From Verticillium longisporum (lineage: Eukaryota; Ascomycota; Sordariomycetes; Glomerellales; Plectosphaerellaceae), in assembly GCA_019188255.1 (NCBI GenBank), contig JAETXT010000001.1, positions 3,038,001-3,102,000 of the forward strand: 64,000 bases of DNA. Reading direction: 5' to 3'. Below the pieces are notes generated by a model. It saw only the letters and a list, made by a program, of their open reading frames with translations. It was not told the DNA's origin and did no database searches. Positions 1-11,488 of this stretch are shown here, one piece after another. How positions within the stretch are numbered: the stretch's first letter is position 1; every line of letters starts with the position of its first letter. A program made the translations under genes and the position numbers.

Positions 1-1226
1 GCCGTCGTGGCGATTGTGTTCCTCAGCGTCGGCAGGCCCTTCTTGTTGAGGTCCTCGGGCTTCAGGGCGCCGCTGTTGACCTGACGGCAGCCGTCGACGA
101 ACTTTTCAATGGAGATGTAGCCGTAGCCCGTCTGGCCGTTGAAATTGCCGTCCTCGTCGGGGGCGTAGCGCATGTAGAAGGGGTTGTACCACATGAGCTG
201 GCCGAGCGAGTCGTCGGCGACGTCGTAGCCGCGCTTGGCCTGGTCGATGCGGATCTCGCCGTTCTGGGCGAGGTAGTGGAAGTACTGGTTCGAGTGGACG
301 CCGGCGCGCTGGGGCGCCGTCCAGGAGGCCGTATAGACACCCGTCGCGCGCTTCGAGGGGTCGTCCTTGCGGGCCCACTGCACGATCAGCGAGATGGTGT
401 CCTCGGTGGCGGGGTCGCAGCCGAGGTCGGTGGCCACGCCCTTGGAGGCCGAGGCCGAGACCTTGACGGGCAGGTAGCCCTGCTGGGTGACCATGGAGTC
501 GCAAATGTCAATGTGGTGCGAGTTGAGGTAGTAGGAGATGTCCGAATCGACACCGGCCCAGGCCTTGAAGGTCTCGAGCTGCGACTTGGGCTGGGACATG
601 TACGAGTAGAAGTAGTTGAAGTCGCCGAGGCTCTGGGCCTTGTGGCGGGCGTCCGAGTAGGCGGGGTCGAAGCGCTTGTGGTGCTCGACAAAGACGTAGA
701 CGCCCTTCTCCTCGGCGGCCTTGATGAGCTGCTGGTGGTGCTCGAGGAGCTTGACGGCGGGTTTTGTGACGAGGACGTGGATGCCGCGCTCAATGGCGTA
801 GAGGGCGATGGGGAAGTGGGTGGTGTCGGGCGTGAAGATGGTGATGGCGTCACCGGGCTTCAGCGCGTCAATGGCCACCTTGTAGGACTCGGCGTCCTTG
901 ACGTCGTTGGCGGGGTACGAGTCGAACGAGATGTCGAGGTTGTTGTAGACCTTGGAGATGTTCTTGTCGAGGTGCTCGCGAATGGCGGGGAACTTGGTGC
1001 CGTTGGTGCCGGCCATCGACAAGTTGTTGACCTTGCCGCGCCGCCTCAGGTCGAACAGGGACAGACCGATGACACCAACCTTCTTGTCGGAGCCAGAGGC
1101 GCCACCGCCAACGAAGCCGGTGGTGTACTCGCCGGTACCGATCTGCGGAGGTTAGTCAAAGGTCGCCGAAGGACGGCGTTCTGCTCTCGAGCTACTCACC
1201 ATCAACACGTTGAGTGGCTCGCCCAT
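1..1226 (-). CDS. Gfo/Idh/MocA-type NAD(P)-dependent oxidoreductase (partial, C-terminus off window)
   Basis: Two exons read on the minus strand: 1226-1200 (nine codons, MGEPLNVLM) and 1142 to the window edge. The intron at 1199-1143 (57 nt) runs GTGAGT...CTAAC...CGCAG in phase 0. The join gives LNVLMIGTGEYTTGFVGGG, a Rossmann nucleotide-binding turn (GTGEYTTG). Later landmarks are VTKPAVKLLEHHQQL, the position of the family's conserved EKP/TKP motif, and EHHKRFDPAY. About 389 residues are visible, so most of the protein is here. The family reduces or oxidises sugars and sugar acids with NAD(P)H in the cytosol; the substrate cannot be told. The gene is divergent from the aldolase gene at 3987 across 2.7 kb. 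Codon use is GC-rich at third positions, as in the other housekeeping genes here. Large open frames on the opposite strand are a by-product of this bias. Confidence 0.85.
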
Positions 1227-3986
1227 TGTGACGGTGTGGCTGGGGTTTTTGTTTCTAGGAGGAGGGGAGTCAGGGGACGGACGATGGAATGGGATGACAG
1301 ATGAGGAGGAAGATGGAGCTTGAGGAGAGAGGAGATGGCGCGAGGCTGTCTTTTAAACGGCTCGAGGTGGCTCAGGAGAACAGCGGGCAGCTTCGGGAGA
1401 TCGATCCGATAGCAAGAGGCACAAGTTCTTGGGAGGAATGGCTTGCGGCACGATCAGCAAGCTAGGATATCGTCAAGCTCACTTGAGGCTGCGACTTTGC
1501 GCGGGACGCCTGTAACGGTCAGGGTCAAACGATGGAGCACCGTAACATGGCGGAAGAATTGAGGGGCAAGAAGAGGGGAAGCAATTGGAGGGATAAAGGC
1601 GCCCCGCGCTCCGTCACCGGGCAGTCGGCGCGAGGCCACGATGGAGAGGCTGCCAGCCAGCAGCAGCAAGCAACCAGCCAGCCCTAGGCGCAATCATCCT
1701 GGTATACAAATGCGTTGGAGCCAGGGGAGCACGCGCGGCCGTGACAACCGAGACTGGACGGCAAGCCACGGTGATGGGGTACAGGCGTGGAGCTGTTGCT
1801 TGGGGCTGTCCCTGCGATTGCTATCGCTCTGAGCTGTCAACCACAGCATATACCCATCAGTATCCATCAGGTCTCTACATGTCTCACATGTTGCCAGCGT
1901 TCGTTTCCTGATGGTTGACAGAAGTCCAGAGATCCTGATGATGCGCCCAGAAGCCACTCCAGGCGGATACGGCGCAAAAAAAAAGGCGAACCCAGGCTCG
2001 ACAATGCAAAGCCCCCCAACAAGGCACCTCCCCGCCCCCACGTATGATATCCCCGCGAGGCCGGGAAATGGATAGTAAGAGTACATCCAGGGATGATGGA
2101 GGGGTTCCAAGGGGGGTCGGGGTGGGAAGAATGCAGATGCTGAAAGGGTCGAGACCATTCGTGGTCCGAGTATTCTTCGCCTGGCAGAATGCAATGTTCT
2201 TTCGACAGGTCGAGTCTCTCCAGTCGAGGGAGACCAAAAAAAGTGAATCTCGACTCCGTGCAAGACCTCGAGGAGCACCGACACCTTGTCACCACAGCCA
2301 CTGCACAGGCTAAAGTCGGATGGGAATTCGAGATGATGATGCAGGTAATCTCAGGATATTGCAGGTTGATACCACTACCTAGGCAACCACCCTGGAAGTT
2401 CAAGCAAATGAAAGGCGCTGGAGGGGCACAGAGGGGGGTCTCAAGCAGTTTTGCACCCTGTGCACCCCCTTGTACAGCCATTGACAATAGGATGTGTGGC
2501 TTGACCGTGACTGGCTGCTGGGAAAGTTTCGTCTCACTCGCCTCATTGTCACACAATTGATTGGTGGATAATCTAGCTTTTGGTTTCTCCGCTGCCATTG
2601 CTGGTGGTCTCCTGCTTGCCATCCTCTCCGTCTTCAACCAACTGTTTCTGGCAACAACTCAGTGCATCACGAAATCGCTACTGCGTATTTGACACCCTCA
2701 CAGCATCGTTCAACCCGGAAATCTTTCGTACGTCTGCATCATGTCCTTTGCGATCACCATGCCCGGCTGGCCAGCCATCAACCAATCCGTTCCCTGGAGC
2801 CATGGCTAGCGCGAGTCGCGAGCAGGTTGTTGTCTCGACGATATGCACGAACTGCTGCGGTTTGAGTCCCGAAGCTGTCAACTGCATCAAGTCAAACGCC
2901 GTTGTTGATCATCAACGTTCTTGCAGCTGGGGCTCTCACCCATCGTATGGTGTCGATCCAAAGGGGTTCCGAACAACGGACACACGCCTTCTGGTCCGCC
3001 AGACGCCGGGTTTCGGCATGGACCAAATGCCCCCACCACTCCGACGCGGTCTTCTCTCCATCACGATGGTCTCGCTCGGCTCGCTGTATCTGCTTTGTCC
3101 CTCTGGAATTTCGAACGAGTGAGACCCGACGTGGCTCGCTGGCCATGGGCCAAACGCCTAGCCTACCCACTACCCCTCTCCCCCTCCAACGAACGGTACT
3201 GGCTCATCTGCACCCCTCCGCCTTTTCTGTCCCAATTCTTCACTCCCCTCCCTGATCGGTGCGGCTACATACCCACGTACCGTCCATTGGGTGCTTGCTC
3301 GTACCAACTATTTCCTCTTACGTTTGCCTGCGTCTTCAGCCCCTTTGATTCCCACCATTGAAAACAACCCCCTGATCTCTCGTCCATGCCCCGTGCCTCA
3401 GATGACGGCGCCCTAAAAATGGCAAAAGGCCTAGTGGCCAGTTTTCTCCTTGGATAGCCATGTCCTGCGAGAGGCAAGATGAAAAAGAGGAGGGGGTGTT
3501 CTTCGCAAAATGCCGCTAGCGACGTGGGCTCGGCTGTGACGTTTCTTCATGCTTCGTCGCTGAAGGACAATGGAGGGGGTTGCTCATCACTGGAAATCTG
3601 GGCACACTGACTGTACTGGGCCAAAACTTGGGGGTGGAGGGGGTGGATCGCTAGCTTGGCCGGTCTGTTGTCCGAGGAACACCACGACGCTCCGATCTCC
3701 TTGTCTTCGGACCAATGTCCACACGAGCATGTCTTCTTTTCATGCTAAATATTTATACCGTCGGACCCGTTTCCCCCACGCAGGCTGACTCCCCTGGACG
3801 CCGGTCATGAGACATCTCCTGCATCGCTTCCCTCCTGCCCCTCATATAAGTAACGCCATCGACGCCTGGGTCTCCTCGACTTTCAACTCAGTGTACCTTT
3901 TCCCACTCTCAATTCCTGCTCTTCTCAACCTGCCTGACTCAATCTCTCTCTCTCTCTCTCTCTCACAAACCCTACCAATCTTCATC
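1227..3986. other. Intergenic region between divergent oxidoreductase and aldolase genes
   Basis: About 2.7 kb with several open frames of 60-256 codons on both strands. None has a recognisable domain, a clean intron structure or the third-position GC bias of the flanking genes. It must hold the promoters of both divergent genes. No tRNA or repeat was recognised. Confidence 0.6.
3943..3964 (+). promoter_or_regulatory. (TC)11 pyrimidine tract just upstream of the aldolase start
   Basis: An uninterrupted TC dinucleotide run ends 22 nt before the ATG at 3987. CT-rich stretches near the transcription start are common in core promoters of well-expressed filamentous-fungal genes. The tract is seen directly; its role here is inferred. 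Confidence 0.5.
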
Positions 3987-4964
3987 ATGACTGCCTCCAA
4001 CGGTACCAACGGCCACTCGGCCCCCAGGCCGCTGCCTGTCGGCATTTACGCCCCGACCATGACCTTCTTCAACCCCGAGACCGAAGACCTCGATATCCCC
4101 GTCATCAAGAAGCACGCCGAGCGTCTGGCGCGCGCTGGCCTTGCCGGCCTCGTCACCATGGGCTCCAACGGCGAGGCTGCCCACTGCACCCGCGAGGAGA
4201 AGATTGCCGTCACCAAGGCCACCCGCGAGGCTCTCGACGCTGCCGGCTTCGAGCAGACCCCCATCATCCTCGGTGCCACCGAAGGCAGTGTTCGCGGCAC
4301 CATTGAGCTTCTGAAGCTGGCCCCTGCCGTCGGCGCCGACTACGCCCTCATCCTGCCCCCTTCGTACTTCCGCGCCCAGATGGACGAGGCTGCCGTTCAC
4401 GACTACTTCATCGCCGTCGCCGACGAGGGCCCCATCCCTCTCATTCTCTACAACTACCCTGGCGCCGTCTCCGGCATCGACATGGACAGCGACCTTCTCA
4501 TCAAGCTCGCCGAGCACAAGAACATCATCGGCACCAAGTTCACCTGCGGCAACAACGGCAAGCTGACCCGTGTCGCCCTGGCCACCGACGCCAAGACCCC
4601 CTGGAACGAGGGCTCCGGCTACATGGCCTTTGGTGGCATGTGCGACTTCACCGTCCAGACCCTCGTCAGCGGTGGCAGCGGCATCATCGCCGGTGGCGCC
4701 AACGTCGCGCCCAAGGTCTGCGTCAAGGTCTGGGACCTCTACGCTGCGGGCAAGAAGGAGGAGGCCATCGAGCTCCAGAAGAAGCTCAGCAAGGGTGACT
4801 GGTACCTGACCAAGGCTGCCGTCCCCGGCACCAAGGGTGCCATCAACAGCTACTTCGGCTACGGTGGCTACGGCCGTCGCCCCCTGAAGCGCCTTGAGAA
4901 GGAGAGGACTCAGTACATCGCGGACGGCATCAAGGAGCTCATGGACATTGAGAACTCTCTGTAA
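3987..4964 (+). CDS. DapA (dihydrodipicolinate synthase)/N-acetylneuraminate lyase family aldolase
   Basis: Single exon, 325 aa. The start is the ATG at 3987 (context TCATCATGACT), which follows the TC tract; an upstream in-frame ATG at 3807 would add 60 low-complexity residues and is rejected. It is a class I (Schiff-base) TIM-barrel enzyme: VTMGSNGEA near residue 60 is the phosphate/carboxylate-binding loop, YNYPG (Tyr155) supplies the catalytic tyrosine, and IIGTKFTCGN places the Schiff-base lysine at Lys184. The length matches the family (about 300-330). Fungal members include 2-keto-3-deoxy-L-galactonate aldolase of the D-galacturonate pathway (GaaC/LGA1 type) and others acting on keto-acids; which applies is unresolved. 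Neighbours are a divergent Gfo/Idh/MocA oxidoreductase and a convergent FAD oxidoreductase. A true lysine-biosynthesis role is unlikely, because fungi make lysine through the aminoadipate pathway. Confidence 0.9.
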   Translation: MTASNGTNGHSAPRPLPVGIYAPTMTFFNPETEDLDIPVIKKHAERLARAGLAGLVTMGSNGEAAHCTREEKIAVTKATREALDAAGFEQTPIILGATEGSVRGTIELLKLAPAVGADYALILPPSYFRAQMDEAAVHDYFIAVADEGPIPLILYNYPGAVSGIDMDSDLLIKLAEHKNIIGTKFTCGNNGKLTRVALATDAKTPWNEGSGYMAFGGMCDFTVQTLVSGGSGIIAGGANVAPKVCVKVWDLYAAGKKEEAIELQKKLSKGDWYLTKAAVPGTKGAINSYFGYGGYGRRPLKRLEKERTQYIADGIKELMDIENSL

Positions 4965-5845
4965 ATTTCTCTCTCTCGCTCCCTTTCCGGGAGACTCAAC
5001 TTCGCGTCGCGGGTGACAGCATCCCTCGTCTCGTTGGAGACAGTTGTGTGCGCGCGCGCCATGAAGCACCGAGCCCAGCAATGGAAGGGGTGTGTGGGCT
5101 CGGCCCCGTGGTGACCGAAACAGCGAGGTGCGCGCTCCGTCAAAAGTCGCGAGCCTGCCCCTCCTCAGCCCCCCACCTGTGGGGCACCGCCGCAAAAGGT
5201 CCCCAAGCCACGAGCCCCCCCCTTTCACCCACCAAAGTGGGGGTCTATTGACGACCCCGCGGACGAGGGGCCAAGTCTCGGGATAGAGGCCGACCGCGCA
5301 GTCGCTGTCCCGGGGGAATTGCGGACGCATGGCGTCGACTATTTTTTTCTTTTTGTGTGTGTTCTCATGGTTCGTCCCATATTTCCTACATTGGAGTTGT
5401 GCATGGAGAAATAGCATCTTGGTTGGATTTGGACATGAGCGCACATGTGTGTCAAAATGGGCCGGGTTTCGTATGGGATGGATTGCAAGGTGCCACGAGG
5501 CCGAAGGTGGAGACGAGTGTCAGTGCCATACATGGGCGCATCAATAGAGATACCGTTATGACTTGTGATTCTTGTTCCCCAGTGCTGTTCAGCATTGTAA
5601 TGTCAAACTTTTGTTCATGTTCGCTGTTGTAGGCCTGGAGATCCGTCGGGGCTGTAACACAAGTGGAGCCTGGGCTGGACCGACGGCTATTAGACTTCCT
5701 GTCCCATGGAGGCTAGCAACTGTTCATCCACATAATATTTGGGTTCCCCAGCTTGATTGCCAGTGTCATAAGGTATTCTCCTTCTCATTCTCATGTTCGT
5801 TAAACTGTGCCGTGCGCCGCCTATGCTCTATGCGATGAGCCATGT
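4965..5845. other. Intergenic region between convergent genes (terminators)
   Basis: A tail-to-tail spacer of 0.9 kb. It should hold the 3' ends of the aldolase (plus) and the FAD oxidoreductase (minus). No gene, repeat or structured RNA was recognised; the short open frames lack coding character. Confidence 0.6.
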
Positions 5846-7208
5846 TCACACGCGACTGTACCGCCTGGGGTCCATCTCGCTAATATCAGAGCTGCTCGTC
5901 TTCCCGTCCATCACATACTCGGCCATGAGCTTCCCCGTCGCCGGCCCGTTCTGAATCCCCCAGCACGTGTGCCCAGCCGCGACCCACAGCCCCGGCGTCG
6001 ACGTGGCGCCGATCAGCGGCCCGCCCTCGCGCTGCGGCAGGTAGCACGCCTGCTTGGCCTTGACGCGGGCGGCTGCGAGCTGCGGGCTGAAGGTGGCAAT
6101 GTAGGCGAGCAGGTCGTCGCAGTTGGCCTCGTCGACGCTGACGAGGTCCGCCGTGTCGGGCAGCGGGTCGGTGCGGTCGGGCTCGCCGCAGGCGTAGACC
6201 TCGCCAAAGGGGCGGGCGTAGATCTCCGGGTCGACGACGCGCTTGTGCTTGCGCCGCTGGCCCTTGACGACGCGGTGGGCGGGGACGTAGTCCTCGGGCA
6301 GCAGGACGCGGGTGAAGACGGCGTAGGGGGAGACGGTCGCGTCGTAGACGACGCTGTGGGCGCGCAGGCCCTCGACCTTGGACTTTGGGAGCAGCTTGCC
6401 GGTCCAGGGGCCGGCGGTGACGATGACGTCTGTAATGTCGGACAGGGTGTGCGTCTCGGACGTGTCGCGGTCGAGGTACTCCACCGACTCGACGCCGGTC
6501 GGCGACGAGTTGATCTTGGTGAGCTTTGCGCGCGTGCGAATGTCGACGCCTTTCTCGGCTGCGAGGGCCGCCATGGACGTTGTGAAGTGGAAGGGGTGGA
6601 CCTGTGCCGTTTCCGTCGCGCCGGGGTGGCCCATTTCCTGGTACGAGTCGATGATTTCGTGATCGACCCAATCGAGATCCTTCGGGACCACCGAGTCTTT
6701 CAACAGAGCTTCCGCCGCGTCGTCCTGTTTCGGGAGCCGCTCCCAACCTTTCTGTTCTTCCCCGTCATTCGCACCAGGTACGGCAGCGGCCCGGGCCGCG
6801 GAAGCTTGCTCTACGGCGTCGAGCTTGGCACGGGTGACTGTTGCGTCGAAGCTGCCGCATCCGACCCTGCGGGACCCCCAGCGTTCTGCACCGCTATGCT
6901 CAGCTGCAAGCTCGGCATGAAGACGGTAGGAAAGCGGCACCAGAGGCTGCGGGTAGGCCCAGAGCGCGAGGAGACCACCAGCTTTACCCGAGGCACCGGC
7001 CGCGATGGAGGTGGCTTCGAGGAGGGTAATCTTGTGCAGGGCGGGGTTAAATTTGGGATGTCGGGAGAGGAAGTAAGCTGTCGTTGAGCCAATGATGCCG
7101 CCGCCTGGTCGATGTCGTCAGCGCTCGAGCCGCGGTGGTGCCTAGGCGCAGAGTTCACAGTGCTCACATACCGACAATGACAATGTTCTTTTTTGATTGG
7201 GGGTCCAT
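5846..7208 (-). CDS. FAD-dependent oxidoreductase, TDA3/DAO family
   Basis: Exon 1 is 7208-7172 (MDPQSKKNIVIV plus one base). The intron at 7171-7105 (67 nt) runs GTATGT...CCAG, and exon 2 is 7104-5846. Splicing rebuilds IVIVGGGIIGSTTAYFLS, a perfect N-terminal FAD-binding beta-alpha-beta fold (GxGxxG). It is followed by EATSIAAGASGKAGG, the second FAD contact typical of D-amino-acid-oxidase-like enzymes. The C-terminus has GLWVAAGHTCWGIQNGPATG, the flavin-closing motif of the DAO fold, in the form seen in the fungal TDA3 group. Length is 431 aa, somewhat shorter than yeast TDA3. The family oxidises amines or amino acids; the substrate of fungal members is not firmly known. The gene is divergent from the glutathione peroxidase gene at 8031, so H2O2 made by a flavin oxidase and a peroxidase gene share an intergenic region. 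Confidence 0.85.
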
Positions 7209-8030
7209 TGTGCGTAGCTGGGGGTAGATGGATTGTGTGGCTTGGGGATGCAAGGCTCGCAGGGCCTGGGTAGCCTTCTTCCTCTTTTTGACACCGTTAC
7301 CCATGGCGGGCGGGCGGCTACAACGAACGAGAGGCGATGACGGAGGGGCATCCAAGTGCCAGAGCTCGAATGGCGGGGTCAAGCTCTTATCGATAAGGAA
7401 CCCGTTCTTCGATGGGCTCGACGCGCAATTCTCAGAGAAACGATTCCAGGTCAAGGCGACCGATGCGGAGTGTCCATAATCGCCGAAAGGGACGAGGCCA
7501 AAGGCCGATGGTGCATTCGCCTTGACGTTCGGCGCGATCGTGATTGGTTCAGCAGTGTGACGGCCTGCTTATTAATGACTCGTACACCTCGGCTCACAGG
7601 CGGGAAGCGGAAGAACATGTGCCCCGGTCGCCCCATTCTGGCCCAAAACGCGCTGTCGGGTGGTCGGCAGACCCGGATCCAGGACCCTTGCCCCCTCCCT
7701 TCTCCCCCTCCAGCAGTCGCATGTTCCACAACAGCTCATGCTGTGGTCCCACTGGAAAGAACAGCTTCAAGCATCTTCGATGACGGAAATTAGGCCAAAA
7801 CGACACCCTGCCCGGCCATGACATGTCCTAGGTTCGCGTCGCAGCATTTTCGCCAGCTCGCATATAGACCCCGCCTTGATCACAAATCTGCTGGCACCCT
7901 CGCTCGTTTGAAAACTTGCTCCTTACAACAACAACACCAACCGTACCACATACAACACCGTCGCCCGACAAATATACCTGTGACCTGGAGATATACCCCG
8001 CCTTCCGACTCAATACGAACACGAACAACC
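7209..8030. other. Divergent promoter region of the FAD oxidoreductase and glutathione peroxidase genes
   Basis: 0.8 kb between two head-to-head starts (7208 minus, 8031 plus). No coding feature was recognised. The last 100 nt before 8031 are CA-rich leader-like sequence (caacaacaccaacc). Confidence 0.55.
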
Positions 8031-8630
8031 ATGGCGTCCGCTACCAGCTTCTACGACTTCAAGCCGCTCGACAGTATGTGTCTGGTCCCCATGCGCGCTC
8101 CAATTGAACTGTCCACTAACACATGGATCAGAGCGTGGCCAGGAGGCCCCCACCGCCGATTACAAGGGCAAGGTCGTCCTCATTGTCAACACGGCCTCCA
8201 AGTGCGGTTTCACACCGCAATTCGAGGGCCTCGAGAAGCTCTACAAGTCCGTCAAGGAGAAGCACGGCGATGACTTTGTCATCCTCGGTTTCCCCTGCAA
8301 CCAGTTCGCCAGCCAGGACCCCGGTACCGACGACGACATCCAGAGCTTCTGCCAGCTCAACTACGGTGTCACCTTCCCCATTATGGCCAAGTCCGACGTC
8401 AACGGCGACGCGGCCAACCCCTCTTCACCTGGCTCAAGGACGAGAAGCCCGGTATCATGGGCCTCAAGCGCATCAAGTGGAACTTTGAGAAGTTCCTCGT
8501 CGGCCGCGACGGCAAGGTCAAGGGACGCTGGGCCAGCACCACCAAGCCCGAGGCTCTTGAGAAACCCGTGCTCGACGAGCTCGCCAAGCCCGCGCCCGCC
8601 GATGCTGCTCCTGCTGCCAAGCCTGAGTAA
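8031..8630 (+). pseudogene. Thiol-type glutathione peroxidase (Gpx3/Hyr1-like) with one apparent frameshift
   Basis: Exon 1 is 8031-8073 ([14 protein letters not shown] plus one base). The intron at 8074-8131 (58 nt) runs GTATGT...CTAAC...ATCAG, and exon 2 starts [17 protein letters not shown]. Peroxidatic Cys39 lies in [11 protein letters not shown], with Cys70 ([12 protein letters not shown]) and a resolving-type Cys88 (SFCQLNYG). The enzyme reduces peroxides using thioredoxin and can act as an oxidant sensor. At CCCC (8418-8421) the frame breaks after GDAANP. The next frame continues without loss as [21 protein letters not shown] and a Lys/Ala/Pro-rich tail to the TAA at 8628. One base is missing, probably C5 read as C4. 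Everything downstream keeps normal codon use, so a sequencing or assembly error or a very recent lesion is more likely than an old pseudogene. Confidence 0.85.
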
Positions 8631-10017
8631 GCTCTCGCCTTGAACAACGGCCATGATACGTGTGCTGGGTCACAAAAGCGACCTTCCTCTTCGTACACGA
8701 AACTGTTCTTCAGCCAGCCGTCTTTAGATGTCTATATCCCGAGTCCATATATCCCTGTTGCGATGAATTGACGATTTCCTTCACCACCTTGGGCCACCAT
8801 GATGCATGCTGCCGTTTGCTGTTTGTAGTTGCGTGGCGCATTTTTGGAATGCGCCATGTCCCGGTCTGTGCTCGTTGCCGGACCTGCTCTCACACCTCAG
8901 TAATGGGGTTGCCACTACACTGCATTTGTGAAGTATTCGAGCTTAGACGCCTAGGATGAACTCTAGTCGTTCTCCCTACGAGCCACATGCAATGTCTTTG
9001 TCTGGAATGCCTCCCCACGCGATGAGACTGGTCGACACCCGGCATCCTATTCATAGCATTGCGGCACGGGAATCCTATCTACATGCGAAGCAGCATGTGG
9101 CTCTTTGCCACTGCATGCGCTCACAGATGACGTATTCCATGTTTGGATCGATTGGCGAGCTCTGCACGCGCAAGCGCAGATGCCGATAGCGACAGCAAGC
9201 GGAAGCCGAAGAAACGAGCTATTGGCGCAAGTGCGCCATTGTCCGCGAGATCGCCTTCCACGACCTTAGTCGAGATCTATTGTCTGTCAATTGACGACGA
9301 AAATAGACCATAGGGCTCGTGGCGTCCAAACTGACCAGGCCTGCCAAGTTATCATAGGACATAAGGTTGCGATTAAGGTCAAGATCGACGTGGCGATCTT
9401 TGGTGACGATCTGAAGCTGCATTCCCGTCCGATTACAAAAGTCCCTTGCAGGTCGCCAGCCCATTTCCTACCCTGTCCGGAATCCTTTCGGCTTCCCGAC
9501 TGAGAAGGACAGTGCCTTGAATTAGACCTGAAGCAAAAAGGCTTGCCCACGGCAGCAAACAGGTCTTCCCAGCCTGGGGGCAAGCAACCTCAAGTCTGCA
9601 GGTCGAGGCGGAGTGCCTCTGCACATCGTCGCAGGACTTTTCGCCTGTGCCGCAATGACGGTAACTTGTCGCCACGATGCTACTTGTGCCGCTGAGGATT
9701 CCCATGGGCCCTAGATTCAGGCACACTGCGAGACCAGATCGAGTATGGTAGCCGTGTCGGCTGCCATTCATTTCCAACAGTGTCAAGGCTGCGCCTCGCA
9801 ACAGTTCACTGATGGATGTAGCTGGTCTACACGATACTCACTTTCAAGAAATCTATAAAATGACGAGAGCCTGTCAAGGTCGACAGGAGATAACTCATCA
9901 TCATCTCAAACATACTCTCAGGCTTGTAACACCACAGTTTCCTTGTCAGCCTTTTACCACATTGGTTATGCTTCACTCCACCTCGCCTATATTTCTTCAT
10001 CATTCGCCTCCATCAAA
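8631..10017. other. Intergenic, no gene recognised
   Basis: 1.4 kb with short open frames only, none resembling a known family or carrying a convincing intron. It should contain the GPx terminator and the promoter of the secreted-protein gene at 10018. Confidence 0.55.
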
Positions 10018-11488
10018 ATGCACTCCTCCCCCATGATTCTGGGACTTGTCGTCTCAGCGACGGCATCTCCGCTGTACGACACTAGCCGTTTCAGCAGACG
10101 CCAAGACGAACCCTTCAACGATAAAGCAAAGCTCTGCGGCCTCCGTGATCTCTCAAATGCAGATGGAGCCAGAGCGCCGGGGGAGGTGCCCGGGCCCGCC
10201 TCTTTCCTCGACAACTTTATCACCAACGACAGAAGTATGTTGCACTTGGCCGACCCCCCGCAAGTATCAAATGCTAATCTCGAAATCTATCATGCAGAGG
10301 GTGATCCGACAGATTGGGTCAAGATCCTTGAGAGGCTCATCACTGGTGATCCCGGCACGAACGCGGACGGTTGCTCCAGCGTCAAGAACGAGTGCAATCC
10401 CGGCATCGAGAAGGGCGATTGCGCAACGTACTTTGACACCCTGACGGAGTATCCTAACCAACGCCTCGGATACTGGGTTTTCATGGCCGTGAATGGACTG
10501 CACCAAAATTCACAGCCCTCTACAACGAGCTCTTTGAAAAGACGATGCTCAACACCCTGGCCATTCCAACCATGGTCGAGAAGCTCGGTGGTGACCAGGG
10601 CTCTGGTGGAGATGTGCTGAAGTGGTTGACTGCCGCGGCGGGAGCGGGTGGTGCCGTTGCTGGCATGAGCCCCAATGTACGTGCCGCGGATCAATGACGA
10701 ACAGTCGAGATCCTATGCTAACGCCGTGTGTAGGGAGCCATCGTTGGAGTGGTCTCAGTTTCCTGTCTGCCATGTTCGGCGCTGCAGCTGAGGAGGAAAA
10801 GGACCTTGTTGACGACATCGGAGCCGCCATGGGAGCTGCTTTTGAGAAGACGAGTGCACGAATTTCCAGGGCGCTGGGAGCCGCCGTGGGCAGGGCGACT
10901 GATCCGGGAGATTACAATGCTCTTCCGGCGGGCCCCGGGTCGGAACCCTTCCAGAGCAGCATCGCCTAGTTCTTCAGTGGCGGCTGGTGGCTGCTAGAGA
11001 ACGACTCTGCCGATGTCACTGGTGCTCTTCAGGCTACCGTCGACGCAGTCAAGATGAAGGTTGTGGACCAGATCCTGCAGTCGAGCGGCTACTACCTTCT
11101 GGTGGATCGCCACGACAACACCCTCGAGCTCTGTGGCACGCCGCTGGGCCGTCAGTGGATGCCCGTCAGGATCGGCGAGGCTGACCACTGCATGTACGTT
11201 GCCAAGGTCGGAGAGGGCCTGGGCAGTTTCTATGAAGCACCCGCCGAGGTCTACGAAGCCATGGCTGAGTACGGACTGGGAAACCGCATGGCATACTACC
11301 GAATCCTGCTCGATTGTGCCCTGAACAGCGCTGGAGATTCGTCTGTGCGGACCGACGCCCTGGTTCCCGGACAGATCCCGCTCTGTTACTTCAACATGAA
11401 GGCCGTCTATCTCGACGGGGAGGGCTGCGATACGGATAGCGAAGGCTTCTACACCTGCCAGAGCCTCACCACTGAGGATGTTAAATGA
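10018..11488 (+). pseudogene. Secreted protein of unknown function, decayed (two frameshifts, one stop)
   Basis: The start ATG at 10018 (CATCAAAATGCA) opens a signal peptide (MHSSPMILGLVVSATASPLYD) with a dibasic-like site (SRRQ). Intron 1 is 10235-10297 (GTATGT...GCTAAT...TGCAG, joining NDR to KGDPTDW). Intron 2 is 10677-10733 (GTACGT...GCTAAC...GTAG) after GAVAGMSPN. The frame breaks at AAAA (10505-10508), where one A is missing and the next frame gives KFTALYNELFEK. A second single-base loss follows GAIVG near 10752; the right frame resumes as LSFLSAMFGAAAEEEKD. An in-frame TAG at 10967 follows PFQSSIA, and translation would then continue FFSGGWWLLEND to the TGA at 11486. The C-terminal part has six or so cysteines, as expected of an extracellular protein. 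I do not recognise the family. The stop needs a substitution, so sequencing loss alone does not explain the gene's state. Confidence 0.7.

Noticed and set aside
276..1304. Long open frame (342 codons) on the plus strand opposite the oxidoreductase
   Set aside because: Mirror of strong third-position GC bias; Val/Gly/Asp/Leu-rich translation without motifs. The minus-strand frame has a Rossmann motif and a good intron.
1867..3122. Several frames of 100-250 codons in the 1.2-4.0 kb intergenic region
   Set aside because: Overlapping on both strands, no domains, no coding bias, no supported introns.
3972..5444. 490-codon frame antisense to the aldolase
   Set aside because: Same codon-bias artefact; low-complexity translation, no domain.
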